Notes under the pieces: generated by a model
Seen by the model: only the letters and a program-made list of their open reading frames with translations
Database searches by the model: none
Told to the model about the DNA's origin: nothing
In this document: positions 9,368 through 17,587 of the stretch, piece by piece
Layout: each line of letters starts with the position of its first letter
How positions within the stretch are numbered: the first letter of the stretch is position 1
Program-made: the position numbers and the translations under genes
Assembly: GCF_004962925.1 (NCBI RefSeq)
Contig: NZ_SUEO01000023.1
Location: 10,620 to 46,809 of the forward strand
DNA: 36,190 nt
Origin: Mesorhizobium sp.
GTDB taxonomy: Bacteria; Pseudomonadota; Alphaproteobacteria; Rhizobiales; Rhizobiaceae
Reading direction: 5' to 3'

Positions 9368-10087
9368 TCAACGCCGGACGATCACCTGGGCTCCGACATC
9401 GACGCGTTCGAAGAGATCGATCACATCCTCATTCGTCATGCGGATGCAACCGGAAGAATTGGCTTGGCCCACAGTCCACGGCTGGTTGGTCCCATGGATA
9501 CGATAAAGGGTGCTGCCGATATAGAGCGCGCGGGCGCCGAGCGGATTGTTTGGGCCGCCCTCGACATACGATGGCAGTTCGCGCCCTTTGGCAGCTTCCC
9601 TTGCCACCATTTCAGCCGGCGGCCGCCAATCGGGCCATTGACGTTTGCTCGATATCCTGTCGCGGCCCGACCAGCTCAATCCGTCCTTGCCAACGCCAAC
9701 CGCATATCGCAACGCTTTCCCATTCCCCATGAGGTAATAGAGGCGGCGTTCGGAGGTGTTGATGATGATCGAACCCTTCGGCTGGGCTTCGCTGGACGCG
9801 ACGATCTCGCGCGGGATCGGCATCCGGTTATGGTCGTCAACGTAGCCGGAGTCCGGCTCGGAGTACGACGGCGAAATCAGGACGTTTTGCGTCTCGTCGT
9901 AGCGCCATGTCCTGGGATCGTATCCGCTTTGTGCTTGCGCGCTTTGAAGCGCAATCCCGGAGAAAAGCAAGGCAAGGCCTACAAACAGGCCTAGCCGGCC
10001 CAACAACGCGCAACCGTTGGCGGTGGAGCGTGTCGTCGCGGCAATAGAGCTGGTCGTCAGCGGTTCGACAAGAATGGCGCCCGACAC
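9368..10087 (-). CDS. L,D-transpeptidase (YkuD/ErfK family), exported
   Basis: A 239-residue protein whose C-terminal half is a YkuD catalytic domain. The catalytic His (about residue 198, in HGTN) is followed 16 residues later by the SSGCIRM motif holding the nucleophile Cys (about residue 214). Members of this family make 3-3 peptidoglycan cross-links or attach proteins to peptidoglycan in the periplasm. The start is the GTG at 10085-10087, because an AGGAG Shine-Dalgarno sits 7 bases upstream; the longer ATG frame (to 10195) lacks this. From that start, residues 26-50 form a hydrophobic segment ending in QSAQA, consistent with a Sec signal peptide. It is divergent from the T3SS operon and upstream of lysR. 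A role in wall remodelling around the T3SS apparatus is possible but not shown. Confidence 0.9.
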   Translation of the reverse strand: MSGAILVEPLTTSSIAATTRSTANGCALLGRLGLFVGLALLFSGIALQSAQAQSGYDPRTWRYDETQNVLISPSYSEPDSGYVDDHNRMPIPREIVASSEAQPKGSIIINTSERRLYYLMGNGKALRYAVGVGKDGLSWSGRDRISSKRQWPDWRPPAEMVAREAAKGRELPSYVEGGPNNPLGARALYIGSTLYRIHGTNQPWTVGQANSSGCIRMTNEDVIDLFERVDVGAQVIVRR

Positions 10088-10148
10088 GTGGATTCTCCTG
10101 CTTTGCCCAACTGACACGCTCTCGAGACATGGCGCGGCACACCATACC

Positions 10149-10201
10149 CGTTTGGAATACGAGCGCAACGTTTGGAACCGATAGTCTCCTGACATTCCAA
10201 A
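10149..10201. promoter_or_regulatory. Candidate operator: three TTTGGAA elements
   Basis: In the divergent intergenic region, CGTTTGGAA occurs twice as a direct repeat exactly 20 bp apart (TTTGGAA at 10151-10157 and 10171-10177). The inverted form TTCCAAA follows at 10195-10201. Spacing of about two helical turns puts the sites on one DNA face, as expected for cooperative binding. The adjacent LysR protein is one candidate binder. No mapped promoter is known, so the function is inferred. Confidence 0.45.
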
Positions 10202-10302
10202 TGGACTTTCTTTTTCAATATTGGCGCACTACAGTGAATGAGCGGGCAAACCAGCAACGCCGCGCGAAAGCTTTAGCGATGTTGCACTTTGTTAGGGCAC
10301 TG

Positions 10303-10950
10303 ATGGAGACGGAACGCGAGACCTGCAGGGCAGATTGTCGCCACAGGGCCGTGAGGGTGCGGGGGCTGGCCGCGGCAGTACTCGTGATGGGTCAGATATT
10401 GGGCATCGCGTTTGCGGACGCTGCCGAACCGCACTGGCCGGACGGCACCTACAAATACATCACCATCAACCAGGCGGTCGCCGACGCACTGGTGGAATTC
10501 GGGCACAACATTGGCACTCCGGTGCATGTCAGTCGTTCGGTCAAGGGGCGTCTCAGCGCTGGCATGCCGGTGGGCTCTGCGCGGAAGTTCCTAGACTCGG
10601 TTTGCAAGCGCTACGGGTTGGTCTGGCACTTCGACGGTTCGGCGATCAACGTCGTGGCGGAAGCCGAAATGCAGACCGAGATAATCAAGCTGGACGCCAC
10701 GGCGGCGGCCGGAGCGACCGAACGGTTGGACGCACTGGGCATCAGCGAAGCGCGTTTTCCGATCAAGGTATCCGAAAAGGACGATGTGATCTCCGTGTCG
10801 GGCCCGCCATCCTACGTTTCATTGGTCAAAAAGACTCTCGGGGTTTCCGCGTCGCGCGCAGCTCAAAACACTGGTCTCATTCCGGTCCGGGTCTTTCGCG
10901 GCAGGCAGGCGGAAGCGCAAAACTTTCCGGCCAAAAAGCCGGATAATTGA
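10303..10950 (+). CDS. rhcC1: T3SS secretin N-terminal half (NolW/RhcC1)
   Basis: A 215-residue exported protein matching the N0/N1 periplasmic domains of type III secretins. The motif YKYITINQAVADAL, followed by a short segment with SRSVKGRLS, is typical of the SctC N-terminal region that shapes the outer-membrane ring. No secretin (beta-barrel) core follows, which matches the split secretin of rhizobia, where RhcC2 is a separate gene; RhcC2 is not in this window. I chose the ATG at 10303 (AGGG about 7 bases upstream), which gives a basic n-region and a hydrophobic signal (about residues 22-41). ATGs at 10279 and 10129 are alternatives. It is the first gene of the T3SS operon, followed after 16 bases by nolB. 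Confidence 0.85.
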   Translation: METERETCRADCRHRAVRVRGLAAAVLVMGQILGIAFADAAEPHWPDGTYKYITINQAVADALVEFGHNIGTPVHVSRSVKGRLSAGMPVGSARKFLDSVCKRYGLVWHFDGSAINVVAEAEMQTEIIKLDATAAAGATERLDALGISEARFPIKVSEKDDVISVSGPPSYVSLVKKTLGVSASRAAQNTGLIPVRVFRGRQAEAQNFPAKKPDN

Positions 10951-10966
10951 AGAGAAAGGCAAGCTC

Positions 10967-11626
10967 ATGCAGATCGCACCCGTCGGCGCCCTTGAGGTTG
11001 TACTCGCCAACATGGCCACCAGCATGGCCTCGCAACAGCAGGTCGCTGTCGCCGTCACGGCGCAACCGGGCAATCGCATGGTGGGCGCCATGCAGGAAAA
11101 ACAGGCGGCGTCGAAGCTCAAGGCGCCGGATCGCAGTGCGGATGCATTGCCTGCCGGTGCGCAAGTCGCACCATCGCCATCAAACAGTGCCTCGGTCAAA
11201 ACCGCGCAGTCCGTGAAAACCGAGCCGGTGAGCCCACTCGTCGAACAACAACTCTTCCGTTATCTCACCGAACTGGAAAGTTCGGGGTTGGCGACGGGAA
11301 ATGTCGATCCCTCGGCGCTGGCCAGGAAGGGGTTAGATTCACTCGGCGCAACGATGGAGCAGTTCCAAAAGGCTTTCGATGCCGCCAGCCGGCCGGCATC
11401 GCCAGCCTCCGAAGCGGGGCCGACGGCCGGCCCCGAACAAGCAGCTGCCCGCACGGAAGCTCCGCACAAACCCAACGATGGCGGAGCAGCCAACAGCGAT
11501 CAAATCGTCGAAAAAATGCTGCAGAACTACATCTCGGTTTCATGGGCGGTGTTCGGTGCGTCGCTGGCCAGCAACAGCGTGACTTCCGCGACTGCGTCCC
11601 TCAACACCCTCGTCAAACAGCAATAG
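10967..11626 (+). CDS. nolB: T3SS protein NolB (probable inner rod, SctI-like)
   Basis: A 219-residue protein, with AAAGG about 10 bases before the ATG. The middle is low-complexity, rich in Ala, Pro, Lys and Ser. The recognisable part is the C-terminal 40 residues (from about KMLQNYISVSWAVFGASLAS), a short amphipathic helical region like that of NolB/HrpB/YscI-type inner rod proteins, which polymerise inside the needle complex through their C terminus. The N-terminal part is poorly conserved in the family. It is somewhat longer than NolB proteins I recall (about 160-170 residues), mostly through the linker. It lies between the secretin half and rhcJ, the position of nolB in other rhizobial T3SS operons; that synteny is the main support for the name. 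Confidence 0.78.
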   Translation: MQIAPVGALEVVLANMATSMASQQQVAVAVTAQPGNRMVGAMQEKQAASKLKAPDRSADALPAGAQVAPSPSNSASVKTAQSVKTEPVSPLVEQQLFRYLTELESSGLATGNVDPSALARKGLDSLGATMEQFQKAFDAASRPASPASEAGPTAGPEQAAARTEAPHKPNDGGAANSDQIVEKMLQNYISVSWAVFGASLASNSVTSATASLNTLVKQQ

Positions 11627-11636
11627 CGGGGGGAAT

Positions 11637-12470
11637 TTGCAGAACCCAAGCCTCCTTCCGAAATGGCTGCCGACCTTGAAGCAGTGCCGCGCATTGTGCC
11701 GCCTGGCAGTCGTTATTCTGAGCATGCTGCTCCTGCAGGCCTGCTCGGTCGAACTCTACACTGGCCTCGACCAGCGTCAGGCGAACGAGATCGTTGCAAC
11801 ACTGATGCGCCACGGCATCCCAGCGCAACGCCAGTCGGACAAAAGCGGCACGATGACGGTCTCGGTGCAGAAGGGCCGCTTTGCCGACGCGATGGCTATT
11901 CTCGACGAGAGCGGGCTCCCTAAACAGGAGTTCGCCACGCTGGGCGAGGTGTTCAAGAGAGACGGCCTCGTATCATCGCCAGTCGAGGAGCGGGCGGCGA
12001 TGATCTATGGTCTCAGCCAGGAACTGTCGCGTACGATCTCGGACATCGATGGCGTGCTTTCCGCGCGCGTTCATCTGGTGCTGCCGGAGAACGACCCGCT
12101 AAGGCAGCGATTGGTGCCGTCCTCGGCTTCAGTTTTCATTCGGCATCGCGTGTCGACATCGATGAACGACCTGATACCGCAAGTGAAGATGCTTGTGGCC
12201 AACGGCATCTCCGGGCTGACCTACGACAAAGTTTCAGTGGTGCTGGTTCCCGTCGAGGCGGCGGCACTCAGCCCGGCATCCGGCGACACTGGTTTCGCGA
12301 CATTTCTCGGGCTTTGGCTGCATCCGGACAGCCTCGTCGCGGCGATGTGGCTGTTCTACGGATTGTGTGCCGCAGTGATCGCGCTTGCCGGCAGGCTCGT
12401 CTATCTCCATTGGAACCGGCCGCGCGGCGTTTATGCGCTCGAAACACCGCTGTCCGTGAAGAAAACATGA
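11637..12470 (+). CDS. rhcJ: T3SS inner-membrane ring lipoprotein RhcJ (NolT, SctJ)
   Basis: A 277-residue YscJ/PrgK-family lipoprotein that forms the inner ring of the basal body. A signal peptide ends in the lipobox LQAC with the lipidated Cys at residue 36. A ring-building domain follows, with the conserved opening VELYTGLDQRQANEIVATL and a second domain containing VHLVLPENDPL. A single transmembrane helix lies at about residues 233-257 with a short basic cytoplasmic tail. The start is TTG at 11637, preceded by a strong GGGGGG purine tract; no ATG gives the signal peptide. The 3' end overlaps nolU (ATGA), implying coupled translation. Confidence 0.95.
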   Translation: MQNPSLLPKWLPTLKQCRALCRLAVVILSMLLLQACSVELYTGLDQRQANEIVATLMRHGIPAQRQSDKSGTMTVSVQKGRFADAMAILDESGLPKQEFATLGEVFKRDGLVSSPVEERAAMIYGLSQELSRTISDIDGVLSARVHLVLPENDPLRQRLVPSSASVFIRHRVSTSMNDLIPQVKMLVANGISGLTYDKVSVVLVPVEAAALSPASGDTGFATFLGLWLHPDSLVAAMWLFYGLCAAVIALAGRLVYLHWNRPRGVYALETPLSVKKT

Positions 12471-13102
12471 GCGGATCGATCTCGACTGCGCCACGCCACA
12501 GTATCGAATGGCGATCATTTCTAGAATGGCCGGCCGACTATGCCGAGCCGCGACGGTTGGCGGAATGCTTCGAGGGTGCAATCGGTGAGGATGCCTGCGA
12601 GCGCATGCTGCGCACGCAGAGGCTGCGCTCCAGACTTTCGGCGCTGCTGCTGGATCATTACCGGCTCGACGCTTCCATGCCAGAGGGCGAGGAGGTCGAG
12701 GAGCTTGATGCGACGATAGCGCTGTCGTCTGCCGAGCAACTCGAACAGACCGCGTTTCGCGCCGGCGCCATCTATTGGTCGGGCAGCTTCGCCGGCAGCA
12801 TCCTTGGGCATACGACGGCGGCGTTGCACGAACAGCTTGGCGAAGCGCTTTGTACTTTCGCGATGACACACCGCGATCTGGCGGGACCAGCACGGCCGCT
12901 CGATCCGTTGGACGGCATTCGCGACCGTGTCTTTGCGGACGGATGGCGATGCATCGGTGCGTGGTGCCACGCCGCGCCCGCATCGGTCGGACGCCGCGTG
13001 CTTCTAAAGCTGCCACCCGACGATCTTGTTGACAGGCTTCCAGACGCGCCCTTCGCGGATACCGGAGCGGCGATCGTTCGGCGGGCGGCAGGTGCGGCGT
13101 GA
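12467..13102 (+). CDS. nolU: T3SS protein NolU (SctK-like sorting-platform component)
   Basis: A 211-residue, Ala/Leu/Arg-rich soluble protein without signal peptide. Position (between rhcJ and rhcL), size and features such as WRSFLEWPADYAEP match rhizobial NolU, a member of the poorly conserved HrpD/SctK group. SctK proteins link the cytoplasmic sorting platform to the export gate ring. The ATG at 12467 overlaps the rhcJ stop as ATGA. The stop overlaps the rhcL start, so the whole series is translationally coupled. Sequence conservation in this family is low, so the name rests on synteny as much as on residues. Confidence 0.82.
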   Translation: MSGSISTAPRHSIEWRSFLEWPADYAEPRRLAECFEGAIGEDACERMLRTQRLRSRLSALLLDHYRLDASMPEGEEVEELDATIALSSAEQLEQTAFRAGAIYWSGSFAGSILGHTTAALHEQLGEALCTFAMTHRDLAGPARPLDPLDGIRDRVFADGWRCIGAWCHAAPASVGRRVLLKLPPDDLVDRLPDAPFADTGAAIVRRAAGAA

Positions 13103-13716
13103 TGGCAGGCGAAGCCGCAACGAACCAGGATTTGCCCGCGCGGCCGCGCGGCGTCATCCTGCGTGCGGCCGAAGCCGCAGCGTGGTGTGACGGCTATGCC
13201 TTTCTCGAAGCAGCGCGACGCGAGGCGGATGAGTTGCGGGACGCCGCGCGCAAGGTCTACGCCAGCGAGTACGCCCAGGGCTACGAAGACGGCATAGCCG
13301 CAGGCAGCACGGAAGCCGCACGCTTGGTCAGTGAGACCGCCGTCAAGGTGGATCGCTACCTTGGAACGCTGGAGCAGGAAGTGATCGACCTGGCTCTCGA
13401 TGTGGTGCAGCGCATGCTTGGCGAATTCGACGTCACAACTCTCGTCGCCAAAGCGGCTCGTCAAGCCGTCGCGGAGGTCCGTCGGGCGAAGTATCTGAAA
13501 ATATCCGTGCACCCCAATGCGGTGGCCATCGTTAGGGACGAATTGGATGCGGTCCTGCGCGACAGCGATGTGGGCTTTACAATCGAAATTAACGCAGACA
13601 GCAAACTTGCCGAAGGCACCTGCCTCGTCACCACCGACGTAGCTGTCATCGATGCCAGCATCGAAGCTCAACTCGCCGCCATCACGTCCGCAGTGGCGGG
13701 AAAGGAGCGGGCATGA
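13102..13716 (+). CDS. rhcL: T3SS ATPase stator RhcL (NolV, SctL)
   Basis: A 204-residue protein of the HrpE/YscL/FliH group, which tethers and regulates the RhcN ATPase. An N-terminal Ala/Glu/Arg-rich helical region (about residues 35-85, including AARREADEL and YAQGYEDGIAAG) likely forms the coiled coil. The C-terminal globular domain (about 90-200) carries the typical ISVHPNAVAIVRDEL stretch seen in FliH/YscL proteins. I chose the ATG at 13102; the GTG at 13099 would add one residue. It overlaps nolU by one base and ends overlapping the rhcN start (ATGA). Confidence 0.9.
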   Translation: MAGEAATNQDLPARPRGVILRAAEAAAWCDGYAFLEAARREADELRDAARKVYASEYAQGYEDGIAAGSTEAARLVSETAVKVDRYLGTLEQEVIDLALDVVQRMLGEFDVTTLVAKAARQAVAEVRRAKYLKISVHPNAVAIVRDELDAVLRDSDVGFTIEINADSKLAEGTCLVTTDVAVIDASIEAQLAAITSAVAGKERA

Positions 13717-15074
13717 CTGGCACGATCGCCGATAGCATCGACAGCAAGCTTGCCAGGATTGTTCCCAATCTGCGAGAGGGATTGCGCGAGGACACCAGCA
13801 GACCTCGAAAGGGGCGTGTGCGGCGCGTAACGGGTGTCGTCATCCAGGCGACAGTCGAAGAGGTTCGGCTCGGCGAAATCTGCGAACTCGTCGATCCGAG
13901 GACAGGATTGAGGACGAAGGCCGAGGTAATCGGCCTGCTCGACGAATCCGCCGTCCTGGTTCCGCTTGGGGACCTTGCCGGCCTGTCCAGTCTGACTGAA
14001 GTGATTCCGACCGGAAAAAATCTGCAAGTCCCGGTGGGGCCGGGTTTGCTCGGTCGGGTCATCAGCGCGCTTGGAGAGCCGCTCGATGGCCGCGCCCTGT
14101 CGCCAGACGGCATTGTTTCCCACTATCCGGTCAATGCCTACCCGCCATCGCCGCTGGAGCGCGCGATGATCACCGAGCCGATCCAACTCGGCATTCGTGC
14201 GCTCGATGGTTTGCTGACCTGTGCGCGTGGGCAGCGTGTCGGCATCTTCGGCGAACCCGGAGTAGGCAAGTCGATCCTGCTTTCCGATATCGTGAGCGGT
14301 ACGAATGCCGACGTTGCCGTGGTCGCGCTGGTTGGCGAACGCGGACGCGAGGTGCGCGAATTCGTCGAACGCCATCTTGGGCCTGAGGGCTTGGCGCGCG
14401 CCGTTGTTGTCGTGGCGACCTCAGATCGGCCGGCAATCGAGCGTGTGAAAGCGGCGTACGTCGCGACCACGATCGCCGAATACTTCCGGGATCAGGGCAA
14501 GCACGTCCTTTTGGCCATGGACAACATCACCCGGTTTGCGCGCGCGCAGCGCGAGATAGGCCTGGCTTCGGGCGAGCCGCCGACGCGCCGCGGTTTTCCG
14601 CCCTCGCTGTTTGCGGCACTGCCACGGCTGCTCGAACGTTCCGGTCCCGGCAAGATCGGTTCGATCACCGGTCTCTACAGCGTGCTCATGGAGGGCGACG
14701 GCGCCATGGATCCTGTTGCGGAGGAAGTCCAGGCGCTCCTCGACGGCCATGTGTTCCTGTCCAACGAACTTGCTCAACGCAATCACTTCCCGGCGATTGA
14801 CATAACGCGCAGCCGCAGCCGCCTCATGGATACTGTGGTGTCGCCCCGGCAGCGAGCGCAGGCCGGGCGCCTTCGCGAGTTGATCGCTCGCTACGCCGAC
14901 ATCGAGCTGTTGCTGCGGATCGGTGAATACGAAAAAGGCAGCGATCCTGTTGCCGACGAGGCGGTGGCCAAAATCGGCAGTATTAATGCCTTTCTGCGGC
15001 AATCGTCGGCCACCCATGAGCCGATGGAAAAGACGCAACAGTGGATGCGGGAGATCGTCGATGAAAGAGCATGA
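13713..15074 (+). CDS. rhcN: T3SS export ATPase RhcN (SctN)
   Basis: A 453-residue FliI/YscN-type ATPase, the hexameric motor that strips chaperones and unfolds substrates at the base of the T3SS. Visible motifs are the Walker A loop GEPGVGKS at residues 180-187, the catalytic GERGREVREFVE stretch just after it, the Walker B strand HVLLAMDN ending at about residue 271, and the PTRRGFPPSLFAALPRLLER segment. The length is normal for the family and all key residues are present. AAAGGAG lies about 6 bases before the ATG, which overlaps the rhcL stop. Confidence 0.97.
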   Translation: MTGTIADSIDSKLARIVPNLREGLREDTSRPRKGRVRRVTGVVIQATVEEVRLGEICELVDPRTGLRTKAEVIGLLDESAVLVPLGDLAGLSSLTEVIPTGKNLQVPVGPGLLGRVISALGEPLDGRALSPDGIVSHYPVNAYPPSPLERAMITEPIQLGIRALDGLLTCARGQRVGIFGEPGVGKSILLSDIVSGTNADVAVVALVGERGREVREFVERHLGPEGLARAVVVVATSDRPAIERVKAAYVATTIAEYFRDQGKHVLLAMDNITRFARAQREIGLASGEPPTRRGFPPSLFAALPRLLERSGPGKIGSITGLYSVLMEGDGAMDPVAEEVQALLDGHVFLSNELAQRNHFPAIDITRSRSRLMDTVVSPRQRAQAGRLRELIARYADIELLLRIGEYEKGSDPVADEAVAKIGSINAFLRQSSATHEPMEKTQQWMREIVDERA

Positions 15075-15555
15075 AATGATCTCCCGGCTGCGGGATCTGC
15101 GTCAGCGGCGCGAGCAACGTTCGGAGAAAATGGTCATTCGACGTCAGGCTGAAGCCAGACGCGCGGCAAGCCACGTGCAGCAAACGGCTGACGCGATTGC
15201 GGCGCATCGCCGGCGGGCCGTCGCCGATGAGCAGGCCGCATTCGACGCAATGATCGGCCAACCGGTGACCATGCCGATCCTCCACCGGTTACAAGGAAAA
15301 TTCGACAAGGCGGCCGCAGAAGCAATGCAGCTTGAAGACAGCCGCAGGGCAGCAGGCGCGGCGGAGGAAAAGTGCAATGCGGACCTTGCGGAAGCGTGGC
15401 GCCGTCACCATTCGCATTTCAAGGCGGTCACCAAACTGGACAGGTTGCTGGAGCAATTAACCCGCCGGGCGGTGGGCCGGCAGACGGCCATCACCGAACT
15501 GGGCGATGAAGACGACCGTGGCGGAATGCTGACCTCGCGCGTCGTGAGCCGCTGA
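15061..15555 (+). CDS. T3SS stalk protein, SctO-like (y4yJ equivalent)
   Basis: A 164-residue, highly charged, almost entirely helical protein rich in Arg, Glu, Ala and Gln, with coiled-coil character over most of its length (for example RLRDLRQRREQRSEKMVIRR). This fits the YscO/FliJ/HrpO family, the stalk between the ATPase ring and the export gate. The start is the ATG at 15061, 14 bases inside the 3' end of rhcN and preceded by GGAGA. The longer open frame upstream is only the shadow of rhcN. It occupies the y4yJ position of the rhizobial T3SS operon, between rhcN and rhcQ. Sequence identity in this family is low, so the assignment rests on position, size and composition. Confidence 0.82.
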   Translation: MKEHEMISRLRDLRQRREQRSEKMVIRRQAEARRAASHVQQTADAIAAHRRRAVADEQAAFDAMIGQPVTMPILHRLQGKFDKAAAEAMQLEDSRRAAGAAEEKCNADLAEAWRRHHSHFKAVTKLDRLLEQLTRRAVGRQTAITELGDEDDRGGMLTSRVVSR

Positions 15556-16637
15556 TGCTTCAGTCCACGCCACAAAAAAAGAGAGCGACTTCCAAGGTAT
15601 CGGCAACCCGGATGTCTCGCGGAGAACCGCTTGAGCTGACACAGGTCGCGGCGATCTATCTCGACGTGTTGAACGCCTTCTATCGCCGCCGTCGGCCAGT
15701 CGAGATAGCCGTGGCTGCCGAATCCGTGACGATCGAGGCTGTCTGGCCACTGCTCGTCGGACACGAACCAAGCAGCAAGATTGGCGTCGAGATCGCAGGT
15801 TCCAAGGCATCGTTGGAGCTGCCGCGGGCGCAGATCGACAAATGGCTGGTGCAGGCCGACCCCACCGTAGACCTCGAGCGCATTGCGCCCGGGCACGCGG
15901 CGCTGCTTCTGGAATCCTTCCTCGCCGGTGAGCTGTCTTGGCTGGAGGCAAAGCTCGGGGAAGCGATCGCGTTGGAATCGGTGAATGGCAGAAACAAGAC
16001 GGCATCGCCGCCTTTTGGGTTCGTCGTCAACAGCAGCGAAGTGGCGTTTTCCTGCGCTCTCCGCTTCGAGAATGCCGGCCATGCTGCTGCTCTTGCCGAG
16101 CTTCTCAATGCAATTTCGGGCGAGGGCGCATCGTTGCCGGACAAGGTTCCGGTACTCGTCGGTCTTTGGCGTGGGGCGGTCGAGGTCAGCATCGGTGAAT
16201 TGCAGAGCCTTCGGCCGGGCGACGTCGTGCTTTTGGATGGCAATGGGTCGACGGCGCTGCTGGTGATCGGAGAGCGCTTGGTCGCACCTGTCGAGCTGAT
16301 CGATGCCGGTCCCCGCCTGATGGCTTCGCCCTGTCAATTCAACGGATCAAGATGGGAGTGGATTATGAACCAGAAGACGGCTCCGGATGCCGTGCAAACA
16401 CTCGATGATGCCGCGTTGGACGACCTGCCGGTGTCGCTGGTTTTCGAACTCGGCCGTACCACGCTGCCGATTGGTGAGATCAGGCAGCTGGGGGCCGGCA
16501 CGATCGTGCCGCTCCCCGGGCTGGAGAGCGAGACAGTGGACGTCATTGCCAACGGCAAACGTGTCGGACGCGGAGAGATCGTGCGGATCGGCGAAAGTCT
16601 CGGCGTGCGTCTCTTCGGCATGTTCGGCAATGCTTGA
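15555..16637 (+). CDS. rhcQ: T3SS cytoplasmic ring protein RhcQ (SctQ)
   Basis: A 360-residue SctQ protein, the main component of the cytoplasmic sorting platform (C-ring equivalent). The N-terminal two thirds are variable, with one SpoA-like region around residues 205-265. A clear C-terminal SpoA/FliN domain runs from about residue 285 (DLPVSLVFELGRTTLPIGEI) to the end. The ATG at 15555 overlaps the upstream TGA (TGATG), indicating re-initiation. The 3' end overlaps rhcR. An in-frame internal ATG with its own Shine-Dalgarno at 16365 could give a separate SpoA fragment of 90 residues (described separately). Confidence 0.93.
   Translation: MLQSTPQKKRATSKVSATRMSRGEPLELTQVAAIYLDVLNAFYRRRRPVEIAVAAESVTIEAVWPLLVGHEPSSKIGVEIAGSKASLELPRAQIDKWLVQADPTVDLERIAPGHAALLLESFLAGELSWLEAKLGEAIALESVNGRNKTASPPFGFVVNSSEVAFSCALRFENAGHAAALAELLNAISGEGASLPDKVPVLVGLWRGAVEVSIGELQSLRPGDVVLLDGNGSTALLVIGERLVAPVELIDAGPRLMASPCQFNGSRWEWIMNQKTAPDAVQTLDDAALDDLPVSLVFELGRTTLPIGEIRQLGAGTIVPLPGLESETVDVIANGKRVGRGEIVRIGESLGVRLFGMFGNA
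16354..16367 (+). promoter_or_regulatory. Internal ribosome binding site and start in rhcQ (SctQ-C)
   Basis: GGGAG at 16354-16358 lies 6 bases before an in-frame ATG at 16365, codon 271 of rhcQ. Translation from here gives a 90-residue protein made of a short linker and the whole terminal SpoA domain. YscQ, SpaO and other SctQ genes are known to make such a C-terminal fragment by internal initiation. Spacing and position fit well; use in this organism is inferred. Confidence 0.6.
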
Positions 16638-17283
16638 AAGCTCGCCCAACCTGCTTGGCATTCTGGTCGCGGTGGGCCTTGTTGGCCTGCTGCCGCTCGT
16701 CGTGGTCACGATGACCGGGTTCCTCAAGATCTCCGTCGTGCTGTTCTTGATCCGCAATGCCCTTGGCGTTCAGCAAATGCCGCCGAACATGGTGCTCTAC
16801 GGCATTGCGCTGGTTCTCACTGTCTACGTGACGATGCCGCTGATCAGCGAGATGTCGCGACGCTTCGAAGAGGGACAGATCCAACTCCAGACGGCCGATG
16901 ACATCGCAAATGCGGCACAACTGATGCGAGAGCCGCTGAAACAGCACCTGATACGCTTCACTCAGCCGGAGGAGCGGCAGTTCTTCCTCTCAGGCACCAA
17001 CCGGCTGTGGCCAGAACATGCGCGCGAAAACCTTCGCGATGATGATCTTTCCATTCTCGTGCCCGCCTTCGTTGCGTCCGAACTTACCCGCGCCTTCGAG
17101 ATCGGCTTTCTGCTCTACCTGCCGTTCCTCATCGTCGACATGGTTGTCGCAAATATCCTCATGACGCTCGGCATGATCATGGTATCGCCGGTGCTCATTT
17201 CCGTTCCTTTGAAGTTGTTCCTCTTCGTCGCGATCGATGGCTGGTCCCGGCTCATGCACGGGCTAATACTGAGCTATGGGTGA
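16630..17283 (+). CDS. rhcR: T3SS export gate protein RhcR (SctR)
   Basis: A 217-residue FliP/YscR-family polytopic membrane protein, one of the three that assemble the helical export gate at the inner membrane. Hallmarks are the N-terminal TGFLKISVVLFLIRNALG segment, the internal hydrophilic loop (about residues 75-140, with RQFFLSGTNRLWP), and the conserved LVPAFVASELTRAFEIGF and ANILMTLGMIMVSP stretches. The ATG at 16630 lies 8 bases inside the rhcQ 3' end, on the first codon context after GGCA. Four transmembrane helices are visible. The last base of its TGA region overlaps a GTG that could extend rhcS. Confidence 0.97.
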   Translation: MLESSPNLLGILVAVGLVGLLPLVVVTMTGFLKISVVLFLIRNALGVQQMPPNMVLYGIALVLTVYVTMPLISEMSRRFEEGQIQLQTADDIANAAQLMREPLKQHLIRFTQPEERQFFLSGTNRLWPEHARENLRDDDLSILVPAFVASELTRAFEIGFLLYLPFLIVDMVVANILMTLGMIMVSPVLISVPLKLFLFVAIDGWSRLMHGLILSYG

Positions 17284-17315
17284 CGCGGCCGCTGCATTCA
17301 CGGGGATCACGCGCC

Positions 17316-17585
17316 ATGGCCGATGACATCCTGCTGGCCAAGGTCCAAGGTACCCTGCTGACTATCCTGTTCGCCTCGGCGCCAGCAATCGTCGCGGCGC
17401 TGGTGATCGGCCTTGTGGTCGGCCTCGCCCAGGCGCTTACCCAAATCCAGGATCAGTCGTTGCCCCAGACGATCAAGCTGGTGGTGATCATGGTCGTCAT
17501 CCTGCTGTTCGGGCCGCTGCTCGGCCAGCAGATTGCCCAACAGGCCTCCACGGCGCTGGACGAATTCCCGGTCATTACACGCTGA
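17316..17585 (+). CDS. rhcS: T3SS export gate protein RhcS (SctS)
   Basis: An 89-residue FliQ/YscS-family protein with two transmembrane helices forming a hairpin, part of the RhcR-S-T export gate. The conserved GLVVGLAQALTQIQDQSLPQ segment links the helices. I chose the ATG at 17316 (GGGGA about 10 bases upstream) because it gives the normal family length. The alternative GTG at 17280 overlaps the rhcR stop as GTGA and would add 12 residues of unconserved sequence. Two bases separate its stop from rhcT. Confidence 0.95.
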   Translation: MADDILLAKVQGTLLTILFASAPAIVAALVIGLVVGLAQALTQIQDQSLPQTIKLVVIMVVILLFGPLLGQQIAQQASTALDEFPVITR

Positions 17586-17587
17586 AG

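Noticed and set aside
10258..10281. Possible tts box (GCGAAAGCT) upstream of rhcC1
   Set aside because: Only the right half resembles the element as I remember it. The left GTCAG half is missing at the right spacing.
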